From Bacteroidales bacterium GP3 (GTDB lineage Bacteria; Bacteroidota; Bacteroidia; Bacteroidales; Muribaculaceae): a DNA stretch of 5,175 nt. Position numbers and translations under genes: made by a program. Where the stretch lies: positions 1-5,175 of the forward strand of contig DAAK01000113.1 of NCBI GenBank assembly GCA_001701075.1. The letters run 5' to 3'. Below the pieces are notes generated by a model. It was not told where the DNA came from. It ran no database searches and worked only from the letters and a program-made list of their open reading frames with translations. This document shows positions 1 through 5,175 of this stretch, one piece after another (the first letter of the stretch is position 1; every line of letters starts with the position of its first letter).

Positions 1-398
1 AAATGTCAACTTTTTTCAGTTCAAGTCAAGCAATTATATTTCTCCATTTGATCTTGATATTTTTCTTAATAAAGAATATGCAAAGAAAGTATTTTTGTTT
101 CAAAAGTACAAATTGAGTACATTTTTGATCAAGAGAAGAAGATCACCCTCAATTCCACGCTAAATTGGCAAGGGATTTTTGTGCATCAGAAAATTGAGGT
201 CTGATGTTTCCCTCTGATATCTGGCATCTTGGATCTTAAAAACACCTGATTTGTTTACTTTGTTTTCTTTTTCCCCTGCTTTTGAATAAACTACTAAAAG
301 ACTTCATGCTATCATAGTTTAGCTAGAAACCAAAACAAAATTTCATTAGATTAGACAAAATTTATATCAATTTATTTTACAAATTAAAAAAAATATAT
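1..398. other. AT-rich stretch without a supported gene
   Basis: No convincing open frame is present on either strand. The stretch holds several inverted repeats. AATTGAG (111-117) pairs with CTCAATT (148-154) and encloses TGATC/GATCA (126-130/141-145). CATCAGA (184-190) pairs with TCTGATG (200-206) around a 9-base loop. That loop contains a second AATTGAGG (192-199), complementary to CCTCAATT at 147-154, so the first and last hairpins could compete or kiss. TAnnTTTG-like boxes occur on the plus strand (90-97) and minus strand (101-108), both with poor upstream elements. A gene leaving the window to the left could be served by the minus-strand box, but no start codon with a long frame follows it. 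Confidence 0.5.
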
Positions 399-406
399 TA
401 ATTTTG
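376..406 (+). promoter_or_regulatory. Bacteroidota-type promoter for the structured RNA/TRL leader
   Basis: TAATTTTG at 399-406 is a perfect match to the TAnnTTTG -7 element. A TTTA at 376-379, 19 bp upstream, is a one-base variant of the TTTG -33 element. Transcription would start near 411, exactly at the foot of the first RNA helix. This coincidence strengthens the call. Confidence 0.6.
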
Positions 407-466
407 CGATGTTGACCATATCGCAGGAGCCTGCTTAAGGGATGCGGGAGGGCCAACATTAATATT

Positions 467-492
467 AAAACAGCGTTTACTCGACGCTTTTT
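467..492 (+). terminator. weak internal terminator-like hairpin
   Basis: AGCGT (472-476) pairs with ACGCT (484-488) across a 7-base loop, preceded by A4 and followed by a run of T to 492. It could end an 80-nt RNA formed by helix I. Its T run is also the 5' arm of the next helix (491-498/528-535), so the two structures overlap by two bases and might trade off. Confidence 0.35.
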
Positions 493-620
493 CTTGACAA
501 ACGGAAATCTGGAAAATTTCAATTGGAGTCAAGAATTAGCAACAGTAGATGCCTTGTGGATATGTATTTCCATAGATAAGTGTATGCATTATCATACCCT
601 TACTATTAAATCCATATCTT

Positions 621-715
621 GCGTGAGGCTTCTGCGTTGCTCGTTCGACTCCAATGGGCAATTCCAGAGCCTCCGTTTGTGGAACGAGCAAGAAGTATGG
701 CTCTCACGCTTTTTT
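621..715 (+). terminator. large terminator-like domain before the TRL-like gene
   Basis: GCGTGAG (621-627) pairs with CTCACGC (703-709) and is immediately followed by six T. Inside, TTGCTCGTTC (637-646) pairs perfectly with GAACGAGCAA (682-691), leaving a 35-base loop. The closing stem is GC-rich, so intrinsic termination is plausible, although the domain is far larger than a simple terminator. An alternative helix within it (625-634/665-673) would break the closing stem. Confidence 0.5.
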
Positions 716-767
716 ATTTATCAATGTCCCAAATGAGAGCTATGGAGACACATAACCTTTTATCAAC

Positions 768-1088
768 ATGCGTAAAAAAGCATTACTTTCTTGTGCAGCC
801 GTAGCTGCCATGGCACTCGCAAGCTGCTCCACTATCACATCACAGTCTGGAATGGGTGTTCTCTACACTGGAGTAAATGAAGGCCAGATGGTAACATCCA
901 ATCAACTTGGTTCAAAAGTTGGTACCGGAAGCACAATAGGCGTTCTCGGTCTCGTAAGCATAGGAGACGCATCCATCCAAACAGCTGCAAATTCTGCAGG
1001 CATCAGTAAAATTAGCCATGTAGATGCTAAGAAGACTAGCGTACTTGGTCTTTTCGCGAAATACCAGATCCTTGTATACGGAGATTAA
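768..1088 (+). CDS. TRL-like family lipoprotein
   Basis: The product is a 106-residue envelope lipoprotein. Residues 1-19 form a lipoprotein signal peptide (basic MRKK, hydrophobic Ala-rich core) with lipobox L17-A18-S19 before Cys20, so the mature protein has 87 residues. The mature part has the pattern I associate with the TRL-like (tRNA-associated locus) family: a Gly/Tyr-rich start (GMGVLYTGV, 28-36), then GSKVG, a Gly-rich LGLVSIGDASI segment, a helix with AANSAGI, ISHVDAKK, and a C-terminal VYGD. The family's biochemical function is unknown to me. The start is set by the signal peptide; no Shine-Dalgarno sequence precedes it, as is normal here. No promoter is visible between the upstream terminator domain and the ATG, so expression probably depends on read-through from the promoter at 376-406. 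The family call rests on motif memory, not a search. Confidence 0.8.
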   Translation: MRKKALLSCAAVAAMALASCSTITSQSGMGVLYTGVNEGQMVTSNQLGSKVGTGSTIGVLGLVSIGDASIQTAANSAGISKISHVDAKKTSVLGLFAKYQILVYGD

Positions 1089-1139
1089 TTAATCCACTAA
1101 GCTAAAGGATTTTCATTAAATCTGATAGTAATAGAATCA

Positions 1140-1166
1140 TGGGAGGGTTAAATATTAATCCTCCCA
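1140..1166 (+). terminator. hairpin downstream of the TRL-like gene
   Basis: TGGGAGGGTTAA (1140-1151) pairs with the arm at 1155-1166 through 12 bp, including one G-T wobble, around a 3-base loop. The downstream T run is poor (ATCATTTTAA), so it may end or stabilise the TRL transcript without being a strong intrinsic terminator. Partial read-through into the gene at 1188 is possible, because I see no separate promoter for that gene. Confidence 0.5.
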
Positions 1167-1187
1167 ATCATTTTAATACCGTAATTT

Positions 1188-1739
1188 ATGGAAAGAATAT
1201 TTATTTTGATATTCACTCTCATAATAGGTGCAGGAACTACATTGCAATCTAAAAGCATCAATAATATGTTCGTCCAACGAAGTGTTGGGGATGAATCATT
1301 ATTTTATATTTTTCCTCAAACATTACCTGCATATAAAGACACTAAATCGGAATCCAAATCATTGGATTATGATTATACCTATGTTCAAAAAAATGATAGT
1401 GTCACAATGTTAATATCGCTGACTCTAAAAGCACCTGTAAAAAAAATAAAAGCAGAAATCACATGCAATAACGCAGTATACAGATTTGAGCCTGAACTGC
1501 TTTTTGCAAAACCTAAAGGGAACAAATTAGTCTATCGTTTGCGCTTGTCAATGCCATATAAAGACTTTGAGAACATTAATATGTCACCAACTCCTTTTGT
1601 ACTATCCTTCTATTATGGTATCAACGAAAAAGAGTCGATATTAAATTTTGGTTATAATCAAAAGAAATGGAATGAAAACAGACAAAAAATGACCAGTATT
1701 CTTAATCTTATAAATATAAACACCGGGAAAAATGAATAA
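1188..1739 (+). CDS. secreted hypothetical protein
   Basis: The product has 183 residues and I do not recognise its family. Residues 1-20 form a Sec-type signal peptide (one Arg, then the hydrophobic run IFILIFTLIIGAG), with a likely cut near the LQS at 19-21. There is no lipobox Cys, so the mature protein should be periplasmic or released. The remainder is rich in Lys, Asn, Tyr and alternating hydrophobic residues (VTMLISLTLK, KLVYRLRLSM, PFVLSFYYG), suggesting a mainly beta fold. It ends in a Lys/Asn-rich tail without a transmembrane segment. Its stop codon overlaps the start of the next gene by 8 bp, so the two are almost certainly cotranslated and may work together at the envelope. Base composition is clearly more AT-rich than rpsU/xerC, as expected for accessory DNA. 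Confidence 0.8.
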   Translation: MERIFILIFTLIIGAGTTLQSKSINNMFVQRSVGDESLFYIFPQTLPAYKDTKSESKSLDYDYTYVQKNDSVTMLISLTLKAPVKKIKAEITCNNAVYRFEPELLFAKPKGNKLVYRLRLSMPYKDFENINMSPTPFVLSFYYGINEKESILNFGYNQKKWNENRQKMTSILNLININTGKNE

Positions 1740-2277
1740 ATCTCATATAATATTTCTTTTTACAGGGTTATTCCTATTTGTAATGACGTCATGCAACAAT
1801 AAGATTGACGAAAAAAATATAATAGGAAGATGGGAATGTCCTATGACTAATGAAAGTTTTAAAGGCAGGGAAACAATAGAGTTCCATTCCGACTCCAAGG
1901 TAGATATCTACGATCAAATTATTTACACCATAGCCGATGAAGAATTGGAGCTTAAATTAAATTGTAAGGTAAGTAATAGTGGTAAATGGTCATATAAAAA
2001 CGGCATGCTTAAACTTACATTACAAGATTTAAGAATAGATATTGACACAGCAACAATGGATATAACACTTTTGAACAATAATTCAAGACTTGACACGCTC
2101 AAGCATGCTTACAACGTAATTAAGAAAGAGATTTACAACTATACAAAAACAGAAATCCAAAAGGTGTTCCACGAACGGAGCAATAAAAATATAGATTTGG
2201 GACATATTAATTTTCATAATCTTGATTCAATGATTATTGATAACTCTGGACAAGCAATCATACTATCCAGATTATGA
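1732..2277 (+). CDS. lipocalin-like lipoprotein, function unknown
   Basis: The product has 181 residues. It begins with a lipoprotein signal (MNKSH then a Phe/Leu-rich core) and lipobox V17-M18-T19-S20 before Cys21. The mature start NNKIDEKN leads into IIGRWECPM (30-38). This has the G-x-W motif that opens lipocalin-like domains in many Bacteroidota lipoproteins. A second, GKWSYKNGMLKLTL (84-97), looks like a later strand pair of the same fold. The C-terminal third (about 110-181) is charged and helical-looking and does not belong to the usual short lipocalin-like domain. The ligand is unknown. It starts inside the end of the preceding secreted-protein gene (8-bp overlap), arguing for a two-gene operon and possibly a complex. 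Only a weak 4-bp stem (CTCC/GGAG near 2292-2304) follows, so no clear terminator is visible. Confidence 0.8.
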   Translation: MNKSHIIFLFTGLFLFVMTSCNNKIDEKNIIGRWECPMTNESFKGRETIEFHSDSKVDIYDQIIYTIADEELELKLNCKVSNSGKWSYKNGMLKLTLQDLRIDIDTATMDITLLNNNSRLDTLKHAYNVIKKEIYNYTKTEIQKVFHERSNKNIDLGHINFHNLDSMIIDNSGQAIILSRL

Positions 2278-2309
2278 AAAATATATTAACCCTCCATTCC
2301 GGAGATTTG

Positions 2310-2445
2310 CTACACAAAATATTGGAAATCCAGCTTATATTCTTTTGATCGTGTTGGGTAATTGGGAGGTTTGTACGACTCTATCTTATCTGCATAGTAA
2401 GAGGCAACATATTCCTCTCTCTCAACCTTTAAGCTTTCTATCCAT
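2310..2445 (-). pseudogene. possible frameshifted remnant of the MNT partner gene
   Basis: On the minus strand an ATG (2445-2443) overlaps the MNT stop by 8 bp, the coupling expected for the second gene of an antitoxin-toxin pair. It reads only MDRKLKG before a stop. One frame over, an open frame without a start codon runs to a stop at 2310-2312. Its product contains KVEREEYVASYYADKIES and, further on, PPNYPTRSKEYKLDF, which look protein-like and rich in charged residues. One frameshift near 2425 would join the two into about 48 residues. That is far too short for a HEPN toxin, so this would be a truncated relic. No HEPN RxxxxH motif is visible. The identity is inference only. Confidence 0.3.
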
Positions 2446-2740
2446 AGATAAGATATTTGGGTTCTTCAAGTTCTTCCTTGAAATATGGATTCTTCACCAC
2501 AGATTCATCCACCAGATCCACTTCTCTGCCAAATAAGTTTTTCAGGGAGTGGTAAAGGTCGAAGAAATTATCTGCATAGTTGGTATGGTCTATCTCCGAT
2601 GTGAAATCTACAAGAATGTCAACATCGCTGTCCTCATTAAATCGCAACGTAAGAATTGATCCAAATGCATATAACTTACTCACTTTGTGCTTTCGGCATA
2701 AGGCTATCAGGCGTTGCAGATTATCGGTAATGAGATGCAT
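2438..2740 (-). CDS. MNT-type minimal nucleotidyltransferase (antitoxin family)
   Basis: The product is a 100-residue single-domain protein of the DNA polymerase beta-like nucleotidyltransferase fold. The active-site signature is intact: G27-S28, exactly ten residues, then D39-V40-D41, with the third acidic residue probably D75 in REVDLVD. The C-terminal KNPYFKEEL...LIYG is typical of full-length members, so the gene looks complete. In known MNT-HEPN toxin-antitoxin systems such proteins neutralise a HEPN RNase by transferring AMP from ATP onto a Tyr near its active site. No intact HEPN gene is present in the window. The frame directly downstream overlaps the stop and appears broken. The gene has its own near-perfect promoter (2767-2798) and a short leader of about 20 nt. 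It may be an orphan antitoxin, a phage or plasmid antidote, or have another substrate. Confidence 0.85.
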   Translation of the reverse strand: MHLITDNLQRLIALCRKHKVSKLYAFGSILTLRFNEDSDVDILVDFTSEIDHTNYADNFFDLYHSLKNLFGREVDLVDESVVKNPYFKEELEEPKYLIYG

Positions 2741-2766
2741 AAGTTACCCTATTAGTATCAATATCG

Positions 2767-2798
2767 CAAAATTAACTAAAACATTCGATTTGACCAAA
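2767..2798 (-). promoter_or_regulatory. promoter of the MNT gene
   Basis: Read on the minus strand, TTTG (2798-2795), 20 bp, then TAATTTTG (2774-2767) match both elements of the Bacteroidota primary promoter perfectly. Transcription would start near 2761, giving a leader of roughly 20 nt before the ATG at 2740. Confidence 0.75.
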
Positions 2799-2822
2799 TA
2801 ATCCAACATCTAATTACATTTT

Positions 2823-2835
2823 TGATCATGGATCA
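2823..2835. promoter_or_regulatory. small palindrome between divergent promoters, possible operator
   Basis: TGATC-ATG-GATCA is a perfect 5-3-5 inverted repeat placed between the two divergent -33 elements (2795-2798 and 2851-2854). Its left half lies in a 13-base repeat, ACATTTTTGATCA (2816-2828), also found at 119-131, where a TGATC/GATCA pair occurs with a 10-base spacer. It is a candidate repressor site, possibly for the MNT promoter, but short enough to arise by chance. Confidence 0.25.
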
Positions 2836-2850
2836 GCCCTCTAAAAAATA

Positions 2851-2882
2851 TTTGGATAATAATAAAAAAAACTCTATCTTTG
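2851..2882 (+). promoter_or_regulatory. promoter upstream of the coiled-coil membrane protein gene
   Basis: TTTG (2851-2854), 20 bp, then TATCTTTG (2875-2882) fit the Bacteroidota consensus perfectly. Transcription from about 2888 gives a leader of about 160 nt before the ATG at 3048. The leader contains a TTGAC/GTCAA stem (about 2902-2922) and a short open frame (2948-3004). Confidence 0.7.
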
Positions 2883-2947
2883 TATTCTTTTATACATACT
2901 TGACCTAAAAAACAAGTCAAAAAGTAATCACTGCAGATAAAAACGGC

Positions 2948-3004
2948 ATGCCTTTCGAGAGTTCTCCTGAAGAAGCCGAAATGCTTGCCAGATCCAATAG
3001 ATAG
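2948..3004 (+). CDS. possible 18-residue leader peptide or gene relic
   Basis: The frame reads MPFESSPEEAEMLARSNR then TAG. The same frame is open upstream, without a start codon, through KVITADKNG from about 2909, and that part also looks protein-like. It lies in the 160-nt leader of the gene at 3048, in a different frame and 43 bp before it. It could be a translated leader peptide or the degraded end of an older small gene. No ribosome-binding signal is visible. Confidence 0.3.
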   Translation: MPFESSPEEAEMLARSNR

Positions 3005-3047
3005 GATTTCTGTTGGATTTTTGAGTTAATCATTTAAATATCGCATT

Positions 3048-3467
3048 ATGTACGCAAACAACAACAATCAATTTACCCCTGCTATCATTAAGAAGGCCCT
3101 GTGGGGTGTGGCAGCTATCATCTTCGTAGTGGTGGCTATGGCTTTCATCCGTCCTTGGTATAACGTATGGAGTCAGGAAATGGAAGGCAAGGCAGAGTTC
3201 GCTAAGGCTGAACAGAACCGTAAGATAAAAATCGAGGAGGCTAAGGCCAATCTTGAGGCCGAGAAACTGAATGCTCAGGCTGAGATAGAACGTGCCAAAG
3301 GAGCCGCTGAGGCAATCCGTATCGAGAACGGCAGCATTACTCCCACATATATCCAGTATCTGTGGGTGCGCCAGCAGTCTGACCTCAACAATAAGACTGT
3401 AATCTATGTGCCGACGGAGACAAATCTGCCGATATTGGAAGCACCTCGGATGCTGATGGACAAATAA
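3048..3467 (+). CDS. membrane-anchored coiled-coil protein resembling an SPFH/prohibitin tail
   Basis: The product has 139 residues. A polar Asn-rich N-terminus (ANNNNQ) precedes one transmembrane helix at about 18-34. It continues as a long charged helix at about 44-92, rich in KAE, AEK and AEIERAKGAAEA repeats. It ends in a compact segment (97-132) with ITPTYIQYLWVRQQSDL and IYVPTETNLPIL. This order closely resembles the C-terminal half of stomatin/prohibitin-type SPFH proteins: Ala/Glu coiled coil, then a helix with L/I-x-x-W, then a V-I-Y-V-P-type strand. The roughly 170-residue SPFH domain that normally sits between membrane helix and coiled coil is absent. It could be a natural mini-scaffold or a derived phage or host protein. 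No Shine-Dalgarno site is present; the start is set by the first Met and the membrane helix. It is transcribed from the promoter at 2851-2882 and followed by a hairpin. Confidence 0.75.
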   Translation: MYANNNNQFTPAIIKKALWGVAAIIFVVVAMAFIRPWYNVWSQEMEGKAEFAKAEQNRKIKIEEAKANLEAEKLNAQAEIERAKGAAEAIRIENGSITPTYIQYLWVRQQSDLNNKTVIYVPTETNLPILEAPRMLMDK

Positions 3468-3468
3468 T

Positions 3469-3492
3469 TCAACTTTCGCATACGAAAGTTGA
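3469..3492 (+). terminator. perfect hairpin after the coiled-coil gene
   Basis: TCAACTTTCG (3469-3478) pairs perfectly with CGAAAGTTGA (3483-3492) around the loop CATA, starting 2 bp after the stop codon. No T run follows, so it may be a 3'-end stabiliser or a Rho-assisted end, not a classical intrinsic terminator. Confidence 0.5.
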
Positions 3493-3493
3493 G

Positions 3494-3526
3494 GTTTATG
3501 AGGTTATAGGGTTATAAGATTATGAG
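3494..3526. repeat. four degenerate 8-9 bp tandem units
   Basis: GTTTATGAG, GTTATAGG, GTTATAAG and ATTATGAG follow one another without gaps. Such short TTATRRG-type runs look like simple slippage repeats in an intergenic spacer; no function is apparent. Confidence 0.45.
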
Positions 3527-3581
3527 AGAAGTGAGTAAGTTCAATCAAATAAAGAGGTAAGGAGCAGAAAAGAAAAGAATA

Positions 3582-3613
3582 TTTGGTGGGATGGGAAATA
3601 TTTCGTAATTTTG
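3582..3613 (+). promoter_or_regulatory. distal rpsU promoter (P1)
   Basis: TTTG (3582-3585), 20 bp, then TAATTTTG (3606-3613) match the Bacteroidota consensus at both elements. A start near 3619 gives rpsU a leader of about 230 nt that includes the Shine-Dalgarno-containing segment at 3672-3754. Confidence 0.7.
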
Positions 3614-3671
3614 CAGTCGAAACAACGAAATTAAGTAAATACTACGAATTATAAACTTTGATTTTCATGCG

Positions 3672-3754
3672 AAAGGAGGTTGTAGACGACTGAAAAAGAA
3701 ATTTTAAACGATTTTTTAGCCGAAAAATTTTGTCAGGTTGCAGATTATGAGTAA
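3672..3754 (+). promoter_or_regulatory. rpsU leader: perfect Shine-Dalgarno and short non-AUG open frame
   Basis: AAAGGAGGT at 3672-3680 is fully complementary to the conserved 3' end of 16S rRNA, whereas no other gene here has such a site. Six bases after its GGAGG core, a frame opens at ACG (3686), directly behind a TAG. It runs TTEKEILNDFLAEKF... for 22 codons to a TAA at 3752-3754 that overlaps the -7 box of the proximal promoter. The SD also lies inside a separate 8-codon ATG frame (3667-3693, MRKEVVDD). Bacteroidota ribosomes normally hide their anti-SD with help from bS21, so an SD in the leader of the bS21 gene itself suggests feedback control. Translation from ACG is unproven. Confidence 0.4.
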
Positions 3755-3759
3755 TTTTG
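3729..3759 (+). promoter_or_regulatory. proximal rpsU promoter (P2)
   Basis: TTTG (3729-3732), 19 bp, then TAATTTTG (3752-3759) match both promoter elements. A start near 3765 gives an 80-nt leader lacking the Shine-Dalgarno segment, so P1 and P2 transcripts would differ in regulation. Confidence 0.75.
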
Positions 3760-3847
3760 CAACCGCAAACGGAATGTGCACCCAATGTGCCATCCGATTA
3801 CAACCAGAAAAATAAAATACAAACCAATAAAACAAGAAAACAAAAGC

Positions 3848-4039
3848 ATGATTATCGTACCCGTAAAAGAAGGCGAGAACATCGAAAAAGCCCTCAAGAA
3901 ATTCAAGCGCAAATTTGAGCGCACTGGAATCGTAAAAGAACTCCGCAGCCGTCAGGCATTCGAAAAGCCATCGGTAACTAACCGCAAGAAAATGATCAAG
4001 GCTATCTATGTGCAGCAGCTGCGCCAGAACGAGGAGTAA
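3848..4039 (+). CDS. rpsU: 30S ribosomal protein S21 (bS21)
   Basis: The product is a 63-residue small-subunit protein that binds near the 3' end of 16S rRNA. In Bacteroidota it helps sequester the anti-Shine-Dalgarno sequence. The sequence MIIVPVKEGENIEKALKKFK is a typical bS21 start, followed by a basic helical region (RKFERTGIVKELRSRQAFEKPS, shown here in outline: Lys/Arg-rich, with the family's RTGIVKELR) and a C-terminal RKKMIKAIYVQQLRQNEE. Length fits the family in this phylum. An in-frame ATG at 3776 would add 24 residues that match no bS21, and it lies too near the P2 start, so the start at 3848 is preferred. The bases just upstream are A-rich with no SD. Two tandem promoters precede it and a strong terminator follows. 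Confidence 0.
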   Translation: MIIVPVKEGENIEKALKKFKRKFERTGIVKELRSRQAFEKPSVTNRKKMIKAIYVQQLRQNEE

Positions 4040-5175
4040 TCGCCCTGCCTGAACTACGATACAAGAAATACCAAGAGGGTTGTCTTTTCCAAGACAGCCC
4101 TCTTTTATGCATTATGATAGACTCTTTCTTAGAATATCTTGAACTGGAGCTCAACCGCAGCCGCCTGACAGTGGATGCATATGGGCGCGACCTCCGGGAA
4201 ATGGCTGAATTTCTCGGACAAGACTCTGAATTGTCGGATGCTGCAGGCATCTCGACAGCCGATGTGAGAGCTTGGATTGCATCCATGTCGCGCAATGGAT
4301 TGTCGCCAAGGAGCTTGAGACGAAAGACCCAAGCTGCCCGAGCCTTCTTCCGTTGGATGCAGAAGCGTGGATACATAGCGGTGAATCCCGCCTCTGAAGT
4401 GCAGCTTGCAAAAATCGGACGCAAGCTCCCGGAGTTTGTAAGGGAACAGGAAATGGAACAGATCTTAGACAATCCTGTTTACGGAGGCGATCCCGCACTT
4501 AACATCCGGAATAAGCTCATCATCAATATTCTATATTCATGCGGCATACGTCGCGATGAACTTGCAAAAATCACTGACGCCGACATCGACTTCCATCAAA
4601 AGGAATTGAGAGTGCACGGAAAGCGCGACAAGACCCGAATCATTCCTGTCGCTGATCAACTTCTTGATGAAATCCGTGAATGGCAGACGGTGCGCGACGG
4701 CCTCTACTCCTTCCCCTCTCCTGCCCCCCTGATCTGCTCAAAAAGAGGACGACTGGATGGCAGGACAATATACGGGATTGTCCATAATCTTCTCCTCTCG
4801 ACAGGAGCTACCCACAAGAGCCCCCACTCACTCCGCCATACATTCGCCACATCGCTGCTTAACAACGGCGCGGAAATCAACTCCGTCAAGGAACTCCTTG
4901 GGCATGCTTCGCTGCAGTCGACCCAAATCTACACGCATCTCACATTCTCCGACATGAAGAAGGCTTACGACAATGCACATCCAAGAGCCTCAAAAAGCAA
5001 AAAAGAAGCTGAAAATTAGGAATATCGAATAAAATATATTATCTTTGCAGTCTGAACGCAGAAAGGGCATTGGGCGGCTTTGCGGCTCAATGCCTTTTTT
5101 GCCCCAAAAGCGACAAAGTAAACGAAAAACAAGAAAGAACTTAAAAAAGAATGAAACCACAGCCAATCAAGAAAA

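Larger units (their letters stand above)
411..715 (+). ncRNA. candidate large structured RNA or leader of the TRL-like gene
   Basis: After the promoter the sequence is tiled by consecutive helices. Helix I is 409-417/451-459 (one mismatch; 411 is the predicted 5' end). Helix II is 472-476/484-488. Helix III is 491-498/528-535, with 504-508/516-520 inside it. Helix IV is 558-564/613-619, enclosing 577-586/593-602 (one mismatch). Helix V is 621-627/703-709, enclosing a perfect 10-bp stem, 637-646/682-691. It ends in T6 (710-715). No plausible protein is encoded: the open frames here are rich in Cys and Trp and run across the stems. I looked for hallmarks of RNase P RNA, tmRNA, small SRP RNA, a retron, and the common riboswitches and found none. 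It may be an independent RNA or a terminator-controlled leader, since the lipoprotein gene starts 53 bp after the terminator and I see no promoter between them. The family is unrecognised. Confidence 0.5.

Overview
The window looks like chromosomal DNA from a Bacteroidota bacterium, most likely order Bacteroidales. Four signs support this. At least six promoters match the Bacteroides-type primary sigma consensus (TTTG, a 19-21 bp spacer, TAnnTTTG). No gene start has a convincing Shine-Dalgarno site. Two secreted proteins are lipoproteins with the clade's usual short signal peptides. The order rpsU then xerC is a housekeeping arrangement I recall as typical of Bacteroidales. I cannot name a genus.

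Layout. Positions 1-398 are AT-rich and hold no gene I can support, only some inverted repeats. A promoter at 376-406 starts a gene-free stretch, about 411-715, tiled end to end with RNA helices and closing in a hairpin with a run of six T. This reads as a roughly 300-nt structured RNA. It sits directly upstream of, and probably controls, a small TRL-family lipoprotein gene (768-1088) for which I see no other promoter. A hairpin follows, then two overlapping genes for secreted proteins of unknown function (1188-1739 and the lipocalin-like lipoprotein 1732-2277).

On the minus strand lies a complete MNT-type minimal nucleotidyltransferase antitoxin gene (2438-2740) with its own near-perfect promoter. 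Its expected toxin partner is missing. A frameshifted open frame overlapping its stop codon may be what remains. A divergent promoter with a small palindrome in between serves a 139-residue membrane protein (3048-3467), which resembles the coiled-coil tail of prohibitin/SPFH proteins without the SPFH domain.

From about 3580 onward the region is housekeeping. Two tandem promoters drive rpsU (ribosomal protein bS21). The longer leader contains a perfect Shine-Dalgarno sequence, very unusual for this phylum, spaced correctly from a non-AUG short open frame. A strong terminator follows rpsU and ends 7-9 bp before the start codon of xerC, the chromosome-dimer-resolution recombinase. After xerC comes another promoter-like site, a strong terminator-like hairpin and the first codons of a gene that leaves the window.

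The best candidates for something undescribed are the 411-715 RNA with its competing helices, and the SD-containing leader of rpsU.
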